The notes beneath the pieces were generated by a model that was not told the origin of the DNA, made no database searches, and was given only the letters and a program-made list of their open reading frames with translations. This document shows, one piece after another, positions 26,400-35,146 of a DNA stretch of 64,000 bases (positions within the stretch are counted from its first letter, which is position 1; the number at the start of each line of letters is the position of its first letter). Origin of the DNA: Streptomyces sp. BA2 (GTDB lineage: Bacteria; Actinomycetota; Actinomycetes; Streptomycetales; Streptomycetaceae); assembly GCF_009769735.1 (NCBI RefSeq), contig NZ_WSRO01000002.1, positions 434,001-498,000 on the forward strand. Reading direction: 5' to 3'. A program made the translations under genes and the position numbers.

Positions 26400-27251
26400 T
26401 CATGCCGCAATCGCGTCCTCACCGGCCAGGAACGGATTCAACAGCATGAGCAGGGCGTTCGGTCGGTGCAGTGGGATGATGTGGCCACAGTCCTCGATGA
26501 CGTGGCCGGTGAGGTCGTCGGTGACGGGGCGGAGTTGGCGTTCCAGTGCAGCGCCGACAGGTTGGGCGCCCACCGCCATTGTCGGCACCGTCAGGCGGGC
26601 GGTGGTGACGGCGTGCGAGATCTGCAGTGCGCTTTCCGGCAGGGCCCGGTAGTACGAGAACGCGCGGTTCAACGCGTGGCTGCCCGTGTATGCGTGGACA
26701 AAGGCGTCCCGGATGGCAGGAGGCACTCCGTCGCCGAGCGTGCCGGTGTGCAGGAACCAGTCGATGTAGGCGGCCTCGTGGCCTTCCAGTACGGTCTCGG
26801 CGAGTCCGGGCGCGGCGGTATGGAAGCCGAACCACCACGGCGGTCCGTCGGCCAGGAAGTCCTCGGCGCCGGGTAGCCCGCCCAGCACGGACTCCATGAC
26901 GACCAGGCGTCGGACGAGACCGGGGTGGCGTAGGGCGAGGAGGAAGGCCGGCGGGGTACCCGCGTCGATCCCCACCACTGCAGCAGAAGACACACCGAGC
27001 TTGGTGAGAAGCGCTGCGGCGTCCTCGGCCAGGGTGCCGGCGTCGTACCCGGAGGCGGCCGGGCTGCTCGCGCCGAATCCGCGCAGGTCCGGCGCGATGA
27101 CGCGGTAGCGGTCGGACAGGTCGGCCATGATGTCTGTCCATAGCTCCCAGGTGTGCGGAAAGCCATGCAGTAGCAGGACGGCCGGGCCAGATCCGGCGAG
27201 GGCCACGTTGAGTTCGACACCGTTGACAGAGACGCGTCGCAGTTCGGGCAT
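26400..27251 (-). CDS. Alpha/beta hydrolase (epoxide hydrolase/dehalogenase-like)
   Basis: 283 residues with the alpha/beta hydrolase core: LLLHGFPHTWELW oxyanion motif, nucleophile elbow VVGIDAGTPPAF (G-x-D-x-G, so the nucleophile is Asp), a Trp pair in the cap (PPWWFGFH) and the late CGHIIPLHRP His. An Asp nucleophile points to epoxide hydrolase or haloalkane dehalogenase chemistry rather than an esterase. Diverges from an HxlR regulator; short palindromes between them are the likely control site. Confidence 0.87.
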   Translation of the reverse strand: MPELRRVSVNGVELNVALAGSGPAVLLLHGFPHTWELWTDIMADLSDRYRVIAPDLRGFGASSPAASGYDAGTLAEDAAALLTKLGVSSAAVVGIDAGTPPAFLLALRHPGLVRRLVVMESVLGGLPGAEDFLADGPPWWFGFHTAAPGLAETVLEGHEAAYIDWFLHTGTLGDGVPPAIRDAFVHAYTGSHALNRAFSYYRALPESALQISHAVTTARLTVPTMAVGAQPVGAALERQLRPVTDDLTGHVIEDCGHIIPLHRPNALLMLLNPFLAGEDAIAA

Positions 27252-27297
27252 GGGAGGGCTCCAGGGGCGTGAGGAATGGGGGGGGCGGTGAGGAATG

Positions 27298-27324
27298 GTG
27301 ACAGGGTCACGCTAGGGAACTAGC
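27298..27324. promoter_or_regulatory. Operator candidates for HxlR regulator
   Basis: Two adjacent perfect dyads, GTGAC-AGG-GTCAC (27298-27310) and GCTAG-GGAA-CTAGC (27311-27324), between the divergent hydrolase and HxlR genes. An imperfect duplication of GTGAGGAATGG lies just to the left. Confidence 0.55.
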
Positions 27325-27370
27325 CTGGTCCTTCCAAGACGGCACTTTCCCATCAGGTGGTGAGCCCCGG

Positions 27371-27799
27371 GTGACCACGTCCATGCCCGGCGAACCCGGT
27401 CGGCGGTCCGGTGAGGGCGGTGAGCCCAGTGAGCGCGGTGATCTGCTGGACCCGCTCTGCCCGACCCGCCAGTTGCTCGACCGTATCGGCACCAAGTGGA
27501 CGTCGATGGTGGTCAAGGTGTTGGCCGAGGCGGATCCAGGCGAGCTCCGGTTCGCGGAACTTCGGCGTCGCATTCCGGGCATCTCGCAGAAGATGCTGTC
27601 TGTCACGCTGCAGAGTCTGGTCCGTGACGGCCTGGTCGCGCGCCGTGTGGAACCCACAGTGCCGCCCGCCGTCCACTATCGGCTCACCGAGCTCGGCCTG
27701 TCCCTCGAAGGGCCACTCTCCGCCCTGCGGGTCTGGGCCGAGACACACATGCCGGAGATCGACCGCAGTAACCGACTCGCCGAGGCCCGACAGACCTGA
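27371..27799 (+). CDS. HxlR-family transcriptional regulator
   Basis: 142 residues with a low-complexity Gly/Glu start and then the HxlR winged helix: DPLCPTRQLLDRIGTKWTSMVVKVLAEADPGELRFAELRRRIPGISQKMLSVTLQSLVRDGLVARR. The conserved Cys near residue 30 may sense electrophiles or aldehydes, as known for some family members. Divergent from the alpha/beta hydrolase. The stop is followed by a short ACCTGACAG repeat. Confidence 0.88.
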   Translation: MTTSMPGEPGRRSGEGGEPSERGDLLDPLCPTRQLLDRIGTKWTSMVVKVLAEADPGELRFAELRRRIPGISQKMLSVTLQSLVRDGLVARRVEPTVPPAVHYRLTELGLSLEGPLSALRVWAETHMPEIDRSNRLAEARQT

Positions 27800-27811
27800 C
27801 AGACCTGACAG
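27790..27811. repeat. Short tandem 9-bp repeat at the HxlR stop
   Basis: CAGACCTGA-type units, two and a half copies spanning the end of the HxlR gene. Confidence 0.6.
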
Positions 27812-27877
27812 GAAGAGCGATGGCCACAGCCACTCGTTGATGGCGGCAACACCGAACACAGGATTTCACCGGCCACC

Positions 27878-28219
27878 ATGAGACAACACGGAGAAAGTCA
27901 TCACATCTCAGTTGGATTGCCACTGAGACTCCAGGCCTGGTTCGCTGAGCGCGAGGAACGCTTGCGCTCCCGCGGAATCACCGCTGACCTCCAGCAGTCG
28001 CCCGACGATGGCCGAGCCAAGACCAGCGCGTGGATGACGCTCGAAACCGATGCCCGTCTCACCGCACTCATCGTCTGGAGCAGCGGGGAAGCCGAACTTG
28101 AGTACGGGGACGTGGCAACCGGCCTGGTCCGACAGCAGCATCGTGATCTCCGTACCTCTCAGGACCTCCTCGACGCCATCGAAACCATCTACGAATGGAT
28201 CCACCCGAAGAGCGAGTAG
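27878..28219 (+). CDS. TriTu-type immunity-like protein, orphan
   Basis: 113 residues resembling the TriTu family of polymorphic-toxin immunity proteins. The evidence is LRLQAWFAEREERLRSRGITADL at the N-terminus, the central LTALIVWSSGEAELEYGDVATGLV with the strand pattern and acidic 'GEAELE' of this family, and a C-terminal helix DLLDAIETIYEWI. Immunity proteins bind and neutralise a cognate toxin domain, but no toxin gene is adjacent. The gene lies head to tail against a decayed minus-strand gene that runs into its 3' end. The family call rests on pattern memory and is moderate. Confidence 0.6.
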   Translation: MRQHGESHHISVGLPLRLQAWFAEREERLRSRGITADLQQSPDDGRAKTSAWMTLETDARLTALIVWSSGEAELEYGDVATGLVRQQHRDLRTSQDLLDAIETIYEWIHPKSE

Positions 28220-28824
28220 TTCCCGGAGCCAGCCATCTCCGGCAGGCGGACAGGCAGACAGGAACATCGCCCGGTTGCCTCGGACCGCGAAGCCCTCCGG
28301 AGCGGGGACGGGGCTGCGGTAGCTGACGACGTCGCCGGTGGATGGAGTGATCTGCGTCAGGTAGGTGCCGCCTCTGCTGCTGCCGGAGTACCAAACGAGC
28401 CATACCTGTTCGTTCTCGGTCGCGGCGGTGCAACCCTGCAGTGGGTGGTCGGGCAGCCGTCCCTCGGGAGCCCAGGACGCCTGGCCCAGGGTGTTCCAGC
28501 CCGCGAGGCCCGCTCCCGACTCCGGGTGGCCGCCGTAGGGCTGGGGTGAATCCGGATGTCCTCCACCACGGTGCGCTGCTCCCTTTGCCCCGTGACGGTG
28601 ACCAGCTCACCGGTGAAGGGGACTTCCGGCCCCCACCCGAGCCACCCCTTGACGTAACGGCTGTGACGAAGGTGCCGCCGGTGCACCAACCGGACCGCTA
28701 GCTCCCCGGCCGCCCCGACACTCCACCACAGCGCCCGGCTCCCCCGAACGGCATCAGCAGTGGGAAGCCGCCACACTTCGTGCGTCTCGGCATCGGAACG
28801 AGCAGTCGTACGACGGGGATTCAT
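28220..28824 (-). pseudogene. Frameshifted gene of unknown function
   Basis: Two frames join to make one plausible ~200-residue protein. The first reads EVWRLPTADAVRGSRALWWS through ELVTVTGQREQRTVVEDIRIHPS. Near 28540 the sense frame changes to PYGGHPESGAGLAGWNTLGQ, then WAPEGRLPDHPLQGCTA, VWLVWYSGSSRGGTYLTQI and GFAVRGNRAMFLSACPP. The second half then runs without a stop into the oppositely oriented immunity-like gene, so its natural end is probably also lost. The product is not recognised; the Trp-rich strands could be a small beta-propeller or lectin-like fold. A sequencing error remains possible. Confidence 0.6.
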
Positions 28825-28870
28825 TGGCAGTCGCCTCTAGGACTCCGGGAGCTGAGCCGCCCGAAGAGCG

Positions 28871-29578
<708 letters not shown>

Positions 29579-29605
29579 GGCGCAGCCTCTCCGTCGGTAT
29601 GCCGA

Positions 29606-29643
29606 CCTTATGCTGTAAGGCAAGCTAGCCTTATGCTGTAAGG
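29606..29643. promoter_or_regulatory. Twin TetR operators
   Basis: Two identical 15-bp sequences, CCTTATGCTGTAAGG at 29606-29620 and 29629-29643, each an inverted repeat CCTTA-N5-TAAGG. Their centres are 23 bases apart. They sit between the divergent oxidoreductase and TetR genes. Confidence 0.8.
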
Positions 29644-29689
29644 CCGTCAATCGGAGCGGGAAGAAGAGGAGAGGGAGAGGGAGAGGCGG

Positions 29690-30373
29690 ATGCGTGACGG
29701 AGGGAAGAGTCGGCGCGGGGCGTCGGCACGCACCCCGCTCAGCCGCGAGCGCGTGATCCGCACGGCGGTGGCAGTTGCGGACGAGAAGGGCTCGGCCGCG
29801 CTGACCATGCGGGCCATCGCCCAACCGCTGGGTGTCGAGGCGATGTCTCTCTACCACCACGTCACGGGCAGGGAGGACATCCTCGACGGCATGGTGGACG
29901 CGGTGTTCGGTGAGATCGACCTGCCGCCGCGCGACACGGACTGGAAGAGCGCCATGCGCCACCGAGCGGCCTCCGCCCGTGCCGTGCTCCGTCGCCATCC
30001 GTGGGCCGTCGCCCTGATGGACTCCCGCACCCGACCCGGCCCCGCGACCCTGCGCCATCACGACGCCGTCATCGGCGCGTTGCGCACCAGCGGGTTCTCC
30101 GTACCGATGGCCGCGCACGCCTTCTCACTGATCGACAGCTACCTGTACGGCTTCGTCATCCAGGAGCTGAGCCTGCCGTTCAGCAGCTCGGCGGAGCTGG
30201 ACGAGGTTGCTGGCGCCATCCTGCGCGAGATGCCTGCCGACGCCTACCCTCACCTCACCGAACTCGCCACCGAGCACGCCCTCAAGCCCGGCTACGACTA
30301 CGCCGACGAGTTCACCTTCGGCCTCACCCTCATCCTCGACGCCCTGGGCCCGGACGAGGACGCGAGCGCGTAG
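29690..30373 (+). CDS. TetR-family transcriptional regulator (TetR_C_1-type)
   Basis: 227 residues. The HTH segment is RERVIRTAVAVADEKGSAALTMRAIAQPLGVEAMSLYHHVTGREDILDGMVDAVF, and the C-terminal ligand domain carries MDSRTRPGPATLRHHDAVIGALRTSGF and AFSLIDSYLYGFVIQELSLPF, typical of the tetracycline-repressor C-terminal group. A purine-rich GAGAGGCGG precedes the ATG. The twin operators upstream likely mediate autoregulation and control of the divergent oxidoreductase. Confidence 0.9.
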   Translation: MRDGGKSRRGASARTPLSRERVIRTAVAVADEKGSAALTMRAIAQPLGVEAMSLYHHVTGREDILDGMVDAVFGEIDLPPRDTDWKSAMRHRAASARAVLRRHPWAVALMDSRTRPGPATLRHHDAVIGALRTSGFSVPMAAHAFSLIDSYLYGFVIQELSLPFSSSAELDEVAGAILREMPADAYPHLTELATEHALKPGYDYADEFTFGLTLILDALGPDEDASA

Positions 30374-30432
30374 TACTGTCGCTGAGAGCCACCGGGCGGT
30401 GTCACGCGGCGGATCACCGGAGACGTACACCT

Positions 30433-31215
30433 GTGGCCGTAAAGACACTCTGGCCGAGATGCCGCACAGCAACTACGTTCCCGCTCGTGGCAGATTCCTA
30501 TGCGGGGCTTTCTCACCACTACGACCTGATCGTGACGTCCGGCTACTACGACTACGACGCGTACACCCGGACCCTCCTCGATCTCGTCCAAGACCGTCGG
30601 CTGCTCCTTGAGGTCGGCGTGGGGACGGGCCTGGTCTGCGAGGAGCTCCTGCGGCTGGCAGACACGGACCTTGTGATCACCGGCATTGACCACACCGCGA
30701 GCATGCTCGCCCAGGCCAGGTCGAGGCTGGGCAGCCGCGTCCGCCTGATCCAGCAGGACGTGCTCCACATGGCACTGCCCACCCAGTACGACGTCGCCTT
30801 CTCCGTCGGCGGTGTCTGGTACCACATCCACGACCACCACCAGGGCCAGAGCCAGGGTCACACCATGCTGGGTAGCCATCTCCTGTCGGACGACGACAAC
30901 TCCCAAGCCCTCGCCCACCTGCATGCCGCCCTACGGCCCGGCGGCATTCTGCTGCTGGCCGCCCAGGGCCCCCACGTCAACCACCACCGCGAACTGCCCG
31001 GCGGACTCCTCTACTCACAGCACATCCAGGCCCTGGGCGACAACCGGTTCATCAAGGACTACTTCGTCAGAAAGCACGGCCGGACCGTCGCCCATCAGCG
31101 CTCCCCCTACCGCCTCTTCACCCAGGACGAGGCCAACTCCCTGATGGAACAGGCCGGTTTCCGGCACGAACGCGTCAGCAACGACGGACTCTTCCACCAG
31201 TACGCCCGGCGATGA
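30433..31215 (+). CDS. Class I SAM-dependent methyltransferase
   Basis: About 260 residues from the GTG at 30433, which has CGGAG ten bases upstream; a GTG at 30487 (VADSYAGLSHHYD) is a credible alternative. The SAM fold is clear: YDLIVTSGYYDYDAYTRTLLDLV, LLLEVGVGTGLVCEELL (motif I), ITGIDHTASMLAQAR (motif II) and AALRPGGILLLAAQGP (motif for strand 5). The acceptor is unknown. It follows the TetR gene by 60 bases on the same strand and may be co-transcribed. Confidence 0.85.
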   Translation: MAVKTLWPRCRTATTFPLVADSYAGLSHHYDLIVTSGYYDYDAYTRTLLDLVQDRRLLLEVGVGTGLVCEELLRLADTDLVITGIDHTASMLAQARSRLGSRVRLIQQDVLHMALPTQYDVAFSVGGVWYHIHDHHQGQSQGHTMLGSHLLSDDDNSQALAHLHAALRPGGILLLAAQGPHVNHHRELPGGLLYSQHIQALGDNRFIKDYFVRKHGRTVAHQRSPYRLFTQDEANSLMEQAGFRHERVSNDGLFHQYARR

Positions 31216-31251
31216 AGCCCTCGCGCGTCCCTGCCTTGGTCCGGCCGTGCT

Positions 31252-31929
31252 CTATTTGTTCGCGGGTGAGTCGAGAAGATCGGTGACGAATTTACGCAGG
31301 CGGCCTGCGCGTACGGGCAGTACGCCATGGATGACCTGGGCGCCGTAGGCGACGGCTACGCCGGGCCCGGCGTCGGTGATCCAACGGCTGCGTGCCGCGT
31401 CGCGCAGCCACTCCGGTTCGCTGTCGTGCTGGTGGACGTCCGGGCCTGGTGAGTGCGGCAGCTTGTGGGTGAGTGCTGTGCCCGGCTGGAAACCGTCTGC
31501 CTCGCCGGCCACCGCTCCGGTCCAGACGCCGTCGTGGGAGGTGGTCTCGATGTAGAACTCTCCCCCGGTGTCAGCCCCTTCGAGCACCACGCCGATACGG
31601 CCGATCCGGTGAGGGATGGTGCCGAGGGCGGGGATGCCGTCGAGGTGCGTAGGGACTCGGCCGCCGGAGGTCAGTTCGGTGTAACCCCAGTCGGCGCACG
31701 CCTGGATGGATGGCATGGCCCGTTGGATGGCGGGTAGGGCGCGTTCGGTGGCGTGCCGCAGGAGTTCCTGGGCGGGTGAGGGGGCGAGGACGACCTCGGC
31801 CTGGAAGCGCGGCGTCCAGCCGGTGGTGTGCTGCTCGTCGTCCATGATCTTGCGGAGCTGGGACAACTCCTCGGGGGTCAGGAAGTCCTCTACGGTCTGC
31901 AGGGCGAGCGTTTCGCTGATGTGGATCAC
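31252..31929 (-). CDS. Fe(II)/2-oxoglutarate dioxygenase-like protein
   Basis: 225 residues from a GTG with AGGAGA upstream. A double-stranded beta-helix pattern is visible: RVPTHLDGIPALG gives the HxD pair, RIGVVLEGADTGGEFYIET and FQPGTALTHKLPHSPG follow, and VAVAYGAQVIHGVLPVRAGRLRKFV gives the distal His and an Arg that would bind 2-oxoglutarate. The N-terminus (ISETLALQTVEDFLTPEELSQLRKIM) is like prolyl-hydroxylase/PKHD entry helices. Substrate unknown; a small peptide or amino acid is possible. Confidence 0.68.
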   Translation of the reverse strand: MIHISETLALQTVEDFLTPEELSQLRKIMDDEQHTTGWTPRFQAEVVLAPSPAQELLRHATERALPAIQRAMPSIQACADWGYTELTSGGRVPTHLDGIPALGTIPHRIGRIGVVLEGADTGGEFYIETTSHDGVWTGAVAGEADGFQPGTALTHKLPHSPGPDVHQHDSEPEWLRDAARSRWITDAGPGVAVAYGAQVIHGVLPVRAGRLRKFVTDLLDSPANK

Positions 31930-32081
31930 GGGCTCTCCTTCGCAGGGGAAGCTACGGGCTTCTTCGCCCACCCTCCTGACGAACAGCGACCGGGTCCACC
32001 GATCGCGTCGGGCGCATCGGAGCACGCCTTGCCGGCTTGCGCGCCGTTCTGCTTCCTCTGTGTGCACGCCGGGGAGGCTGC

Positions 32082-32771
32082 CTAGTCGTGGAAGGCCGTG
32101 GTCGCCGTGAGCGCGGCACGCTCGGTACTCACCCGGTTCACTGGCGCGGTCTCGTCGGCGTAACCGAAGGAGACGCCCACGAGCAACTTGCCCACGCTGA
32201 CTCCCAGTTCGGCTCGGACGGTGTCGGCGTAGAAGCTCAACAGTCCCTGCGGGCAACTGTCCACGCCGTACGCGGTCATCGCCAGGAGCAGGGTCTGCAT
32301 GTAGGCGCCGACGTCCGCTGCCAGCCGCGCCCCGCCGTCACCGGTGACGAACAGGAAAGCGGCGTGCGGCGCCCCGTAGAAACGCAGGCTCTCCGCGTCA
32401 TAAGCCGCACGTGCCGCATGGTCGTCCTGGCCGATGCCCAGCGCTCCGTACAGCTCGCTGCCGAACTCGGCCCGGCGGGCCCGGTGCACCTGCGCGTACA
32501 TGTCCTCGGAGTACGGAAAGTCCACCGATGTTCGCTTCTCGGCGTGGTCCGCCTGCAAGGCATTCGCCAGGCGCTCACGCGCCGCACCGCTCACCACCTC
32601 CACCTGCCACGGCTGCGCATTGGAGTTGGACGGTGCGGCACCGGCCAGCGAGAAGATCGCGCGTATTACGTCTGAAGGCACAGCCTCCGGACGGAACGCG
32701 CGTGTCGCGTGACGGCCGCGTATCAGTTTCTCCGCGCAGCCGCTCAGCTCGGTGGGGACCGGCTTTCGCAT
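32082..32771 (-). CDS. Nitroreductase-family FMN oxidoreductase
   Basis: 229 residues of the nitroreductase fold: RGRHATRAFRPEAVPSDVIRAIFSLAGAAPSNSNAQPWQVEVV (FMN-binding R and SN-N-QPW motifs), LAADVGAYMQTLLLAMTAYGVDSCPQGLLSFY in the central helix and GVSFGYADETAPVNRVSTERA at the end. Reduces nitro, quinone or flavin compounds using NAD(P)H. It diverges from a TetR gene; the operator at 32797-32814 covers its promoter. Confidence 0.92.
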   Translation of the reverse strand: MRKPVPTELSGCAEKLIRGRHATRAFRPEAVPSDVIRAIFSLAGAAPSNSNAQPWQVEVVSGAARERLANALQADHAEKRTSVDFPYSEDMYAQVHRARRAEFGSELYGALGIGQDDHAARAAYDAESLRFYGAPHAAFLFVTGDGGARLAADVGAYMQTLLLAMTAYGVDSCPQGLLSFYADTVRAELGVSVGKLLVGVSFGYADETAPVNRVSTERAALTATTAFHD

Positions 32772-32796
32772 GGAGCACTCCTCGGTGACGAGACTT

Positions 32797-32814
32797 GTAA
32801 ACGGACGCGTTTAC
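32797..32814. promoter_or_regulatory. TetR operator 1 (nitroreductase side)
   Basis: Perfect inverted repeat GTAAACG-GACG-CGTTTAC, 25 bases upstream of the nitroreductase ATG. Confidence 0.8.
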
Positions 32815-32848
32815 CTTGGAGTCGACCTTAGCGAGCCGAGCCGTCGAA

Positions 32849-32866
32849 GTAAACGCAGACGTATAC
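32849..32866. promoter_or_regulatory. TetR operator 2 (TetR side)
   Basis: GTAAACG-CAGA-CGTATAC, one mismatch from a perfect dyad and clearly related to operator 1. It ends seven bases before the TetR ATG, fitting autoregulation. Confidence 0.78.
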
Positions 32867-32873
32867 TTGCTCC

Positions 32874-33467
32874 ATGGGCACGACGACTACGGCACCTCAA
32901 CGGCGGGGACGTGGGGGCCGGGAGCGCATCCTGGCTGCCGCCGCCCAACTGTTCGCGACTCAGGGGATCAACGCGACCGGCATGGAACAGGTCGCGGAGG
33001 AAGCGCCGGTGTCCAAGCGCACGCTCTACGCGCACTTCCGGACCAAGGGCGATCTGGTCATCGCCCACCTTCAGGACCTCGCGTCGTCGGGCGCCACCCT
33101 GGAGAGCGTGCTGACCCGCGAGGAACTCCCCCCAAGGGAACGGATCCTGGGACTGTTCGACCAGCCCGTGGCGGTCGGGGCCCCGGTGCGCGGATGCCCC
33201 TTCATCGATGCCGCCGCGGAGTTCCCCGACCCGAACAACGCGGTCCATTCCTACGCCCGCGAACAGAAACTGCGGATGGTGCGGCTGGTCACCGCGTTGG
33301 TGAGGGAACTGGGCTGCCGGGAACCCGCCGCACTCGCCGAACAGTTGGTCACCCTCGCGGACGGCGCGGCCAGTCGTGCCATGGTGCTGGGAGAAGCGGA
33401 CTACGGCCGGCACGCGCGGGCGGCAGCGGAAGTCCTCCTCGACCGCGCACTACGCGGCACGAGCTGA
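32874..33467 (+). CDS. TetR-family transcriptional regulator
   Basis: 197 residues. HTH: RERILAAAAQLFATQGINATGMEQVAEEAPVSKRTLYAHFRTKGDLVIAHL. The C-terminal part contains VGAPVRGCPFIDAAAEFPDPNNAVHSYAREQK, a stretch common in a large TetR subgroup paired with small oxidoreductases. It starts just beyond its own operator and is divergent from the nitroreductase. The TetR may also act at a third similar site beside the EF-hand gene 1.2 kb away. Confidence 0.9.
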   Translation: MGTTTTAPQRRGRGGRERILAAAAQLFATQGINATGMEQVAEEAPVSKRTLYAHFRTKGDLVIAHLQDLASSGATLESVLTREELPPRERILGLFDQPVAVGAPVRGCPFIDAAAEFPDPNNAVHSYAREQKLRMVRLVTALVRELGCREPAALAEQLVTLADGAASRAMVLGEADYGRHARAAAEVLLDRALRGTS

Positions 33468-33537
33468 CGGGGCAGCCGGCTGCGGTGGACAAAGTCAAAG
33501 TCCCCGCTCGGGACGCCATGGGCAACCGCGAGGCCGC

Positions 33538-34089
33538 TCAGCCTCGCAGGCCAAGCACCAGATTTCCCGGGGCGCCCGGGTCAGTGCTCGTGTAGAACTC
33601 GAGCACTGTTTCCTGCCACTCGTCGACCGTCACCCTCCCGTCGCCGTCCCGGTCCATCGCCGCGAAGGCATCGCGCGCGATCTGTCCGCCCTGCCCGAAC
33701 ACCTGCTGGGCGACGATGAACTCCTCAAGGCTCACCACACCGTCGCCGTTACGGTCCACGAGTGCGACGTGGGCTTCCACGGCCGGTCCCACGAGTTCGG
33801 TGATCACTCCGGTCTCAACGGCCTGTTCAAGGGCGTCGACAAACGCCGTTTCCGTCATCAAGCCGTCCTCGCGGATTCCTGCCAGTTTCGCCATTCCTTC
33901 CCAGAACGTCTGCGCTCCTCGTAGAACAGCTCGCGCGCGGTGAGACTCAGCGGGCTCGTGCAAGCCCGCGATCAATTGCTCGGCGCGACGGACGGTGTCC
34001 TGACGGTCCACCAATTCGTCGCCGTCCACATCGTGGTCAGTCGTTGAGGTGTATGCGCAGACGTATATGCCAGCTGGGGCATTTTCCAC
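33538..34089 (-). CDS. EF-hand calcium-binding protein (calerythrin/CabC-like)
   Basis: About 183 residues with three calcium-loop-like segments. DVDGDELVDRQD has Glu in place of the usual Gly at loop position 6, while DRNGDGVVSLEE and DRDGDGRVTVDE are canonical. The helices between (RRAEQLIAGLHEP, FWEGMAKLAGI, AFVDALEQAVETG) match the four-EF-hand actinobacterial CabC/calerythrin plan, in which one loop is degenerate. The start is uncertain: the GTG at 34089 lacks a clear ribosome site, and a GTG at 34029 would begin inside the first loop. A TetR-operator-like site overlaps the 5' end. It probably buffers or senses cytosolic calcium. Confidence 0.8.
   Translation of the reverse strand: MENAPAGIYVCAYTSTTDHDVDGDELVDRQDTVRRAEQLIAGLHEPAESHRARAVLRGAQTFWEGMAKLAGIREDGLMTETAFVDALEQAVETGVITELVGPAVEAHVALVDRNGDGVVSLEEFIVAQQVFGQGGQIARDAFAAMDRDGDGRVTVDEWQETVLEFYTSTDPGAPGNLVLGLRG
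34051..34068. promoter_or_regulatory. TetR-operator-like site at EF-hand gene 5' end
   Basis: GTATGCG-CAGA-CGTATAT matches the TetR operator at 32849-32866 at 15 of 18 positions, including a run of 12 identical bases. It sits at the 5' end of the EF-hand gene. Confidence 0.55.
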
Positions 34090-34124
34090 AGCCGACGCCC
34101 ATAGGCCGACGCCCAGCCACACGC

Positions 34125-35075
34125 TCACGTTTCGCTGAAGATCCGTCGGTACGCGCCCGGTGTGGTGCCCAGATGTGCCCGGAAACGGCGGCGCAGGTTG
34201 ACGGCCGAGGCGAGTCCGACCCGGGTGGCGATGGCTTCGACCGGCAGGTCGGTCTGCTCCAGCAGCACCCGTGCCGCGTCGAGGCGCTGGGCGAGCATCC
34301 ACTGGCCCGGGCTGGTGCCTAGCTGTTCGGTGAACCGGCGGGCGAGGGTCCGGCTGGACAGTCCGGCGTGTTCGGCGAGGCGAGCGAGGGTCAGGGGGGT
34401 GTCGAGGCGGGAGGTGGCCCACTCCAGCAGCGGCGCCAATGACTCGTCCGTCCTGGCCGGTGCGGGCTGTGCGGCGTACTGGAGTTGGCTGCCCTCGCGT
34501 TGGGGCGGCAGGACCATGTGCCGGGCGATCTGCGCGGCGTAGGCGGCACCGTGGTCGGAACGGACCAGGTGCAGGCACAGGTCGATGCCCGCGCCGGTCC
34601 CGGCGCTGGTCGCCACGTCGCCGTGGTCCACGAAGAGCACGTCCTGGTCCACCTGCACCTCGGGGAAGGCGGCGGCGAGTTGGGCGGTGTCGCGCCAGTG
34701 GGTGGTGGCGCGACGGCCGTCGAGCAGTCCGGCCTGCGCGAGCACGAACGCCCCCGTACAGATGGCTACGATCCTCGCCCCTCGCTGGTGGGCGGCCTGC
34801 AGTGCCTCGGTGACGGTCGTCGGCACGGGAGCGCCGGGCGGTTGCCAGCCGGGGATGACCACGGTGTCCGCCTCTTGGAGGGCTGTCAGCCCGGCGTCGA
34901 CGAGCATCGCGTAGCCGACGGTGGTCCGCAGGGGTCCAGGCGTCTCGGCGCAGATCCGGAAGCTGTAGCGGGCCGTCGCATCTTGCGGGACGCGGCCGAA
35001 GACCTCGGCGGCACAGGCGAGCTCGAAGGGCGACTGGGGCGGGTTGAGCAGTGCCACTACCCGATGCGGGTTCAT
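34125..35075 (-). CDS. GlxA-family AraC transcriptional regulator
   Basis: 316 residues. An N-terminal DJ-1/PfpI-like domain (VVALLNPPQSPFELACAAEVFG, VAICTGAFVLAQAGLLDGRRATTHW) is followed by a C-terminal double HTH of AraC type (LTLARLAEHAGLSSRTLARRFTEQLGTSPGQWMLAQRLDAARVLLEQTDLPVEAIATRVGL). This is the standard GlxA-type arrangement; the Cys in AICTG corresponds to the pseudo-nucleophile elbow. Divergent from an alpha/beta hydrolase with about 70 bases between starts, suggesting control of that gene. Confidence 0.93.
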   Translation of the reverse strand: MNPHRVVALLNPPQSPFELACAAEVFGRVPQDATARYSFRICAETPGPLRTTVGYAMLVDAGLTALQEADTVVIPGWQPPGAPVPTTVTEALQAAHQRGARIVAICTGAFVLAQAGLLDGRRATTHWRDTAQLAAAFPEVQVDQDVLFVDHGDVATSAGTGAGIDLCLHLVRSDHGAAYAAQIARHMVLPPQREGSQLQYAAQPAPARTDESLAPLLEWATSRLDTPLTLARLAEHAGLSSRTLARRFTEQLGTSPGQWMLAQRLDAARVLLEQTDLPVEAIATRVGLASAVNLRRRFRAHLGTTPGAYRRIFSET

Positions 35076-35146
35076 GGCAGGAATGTACCCGCCGGTGTCT
35101 TTCTGGACTCTGGGCCGGGCGGCCGGGCCCGGGTCACAGTGGTCCC

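Noticed and set aside
30001..30432. N-terminal extension of the methyltransferase
   Set aside because: Overlaps the TetR coding sequence in another frame and has no methyltransferase features.
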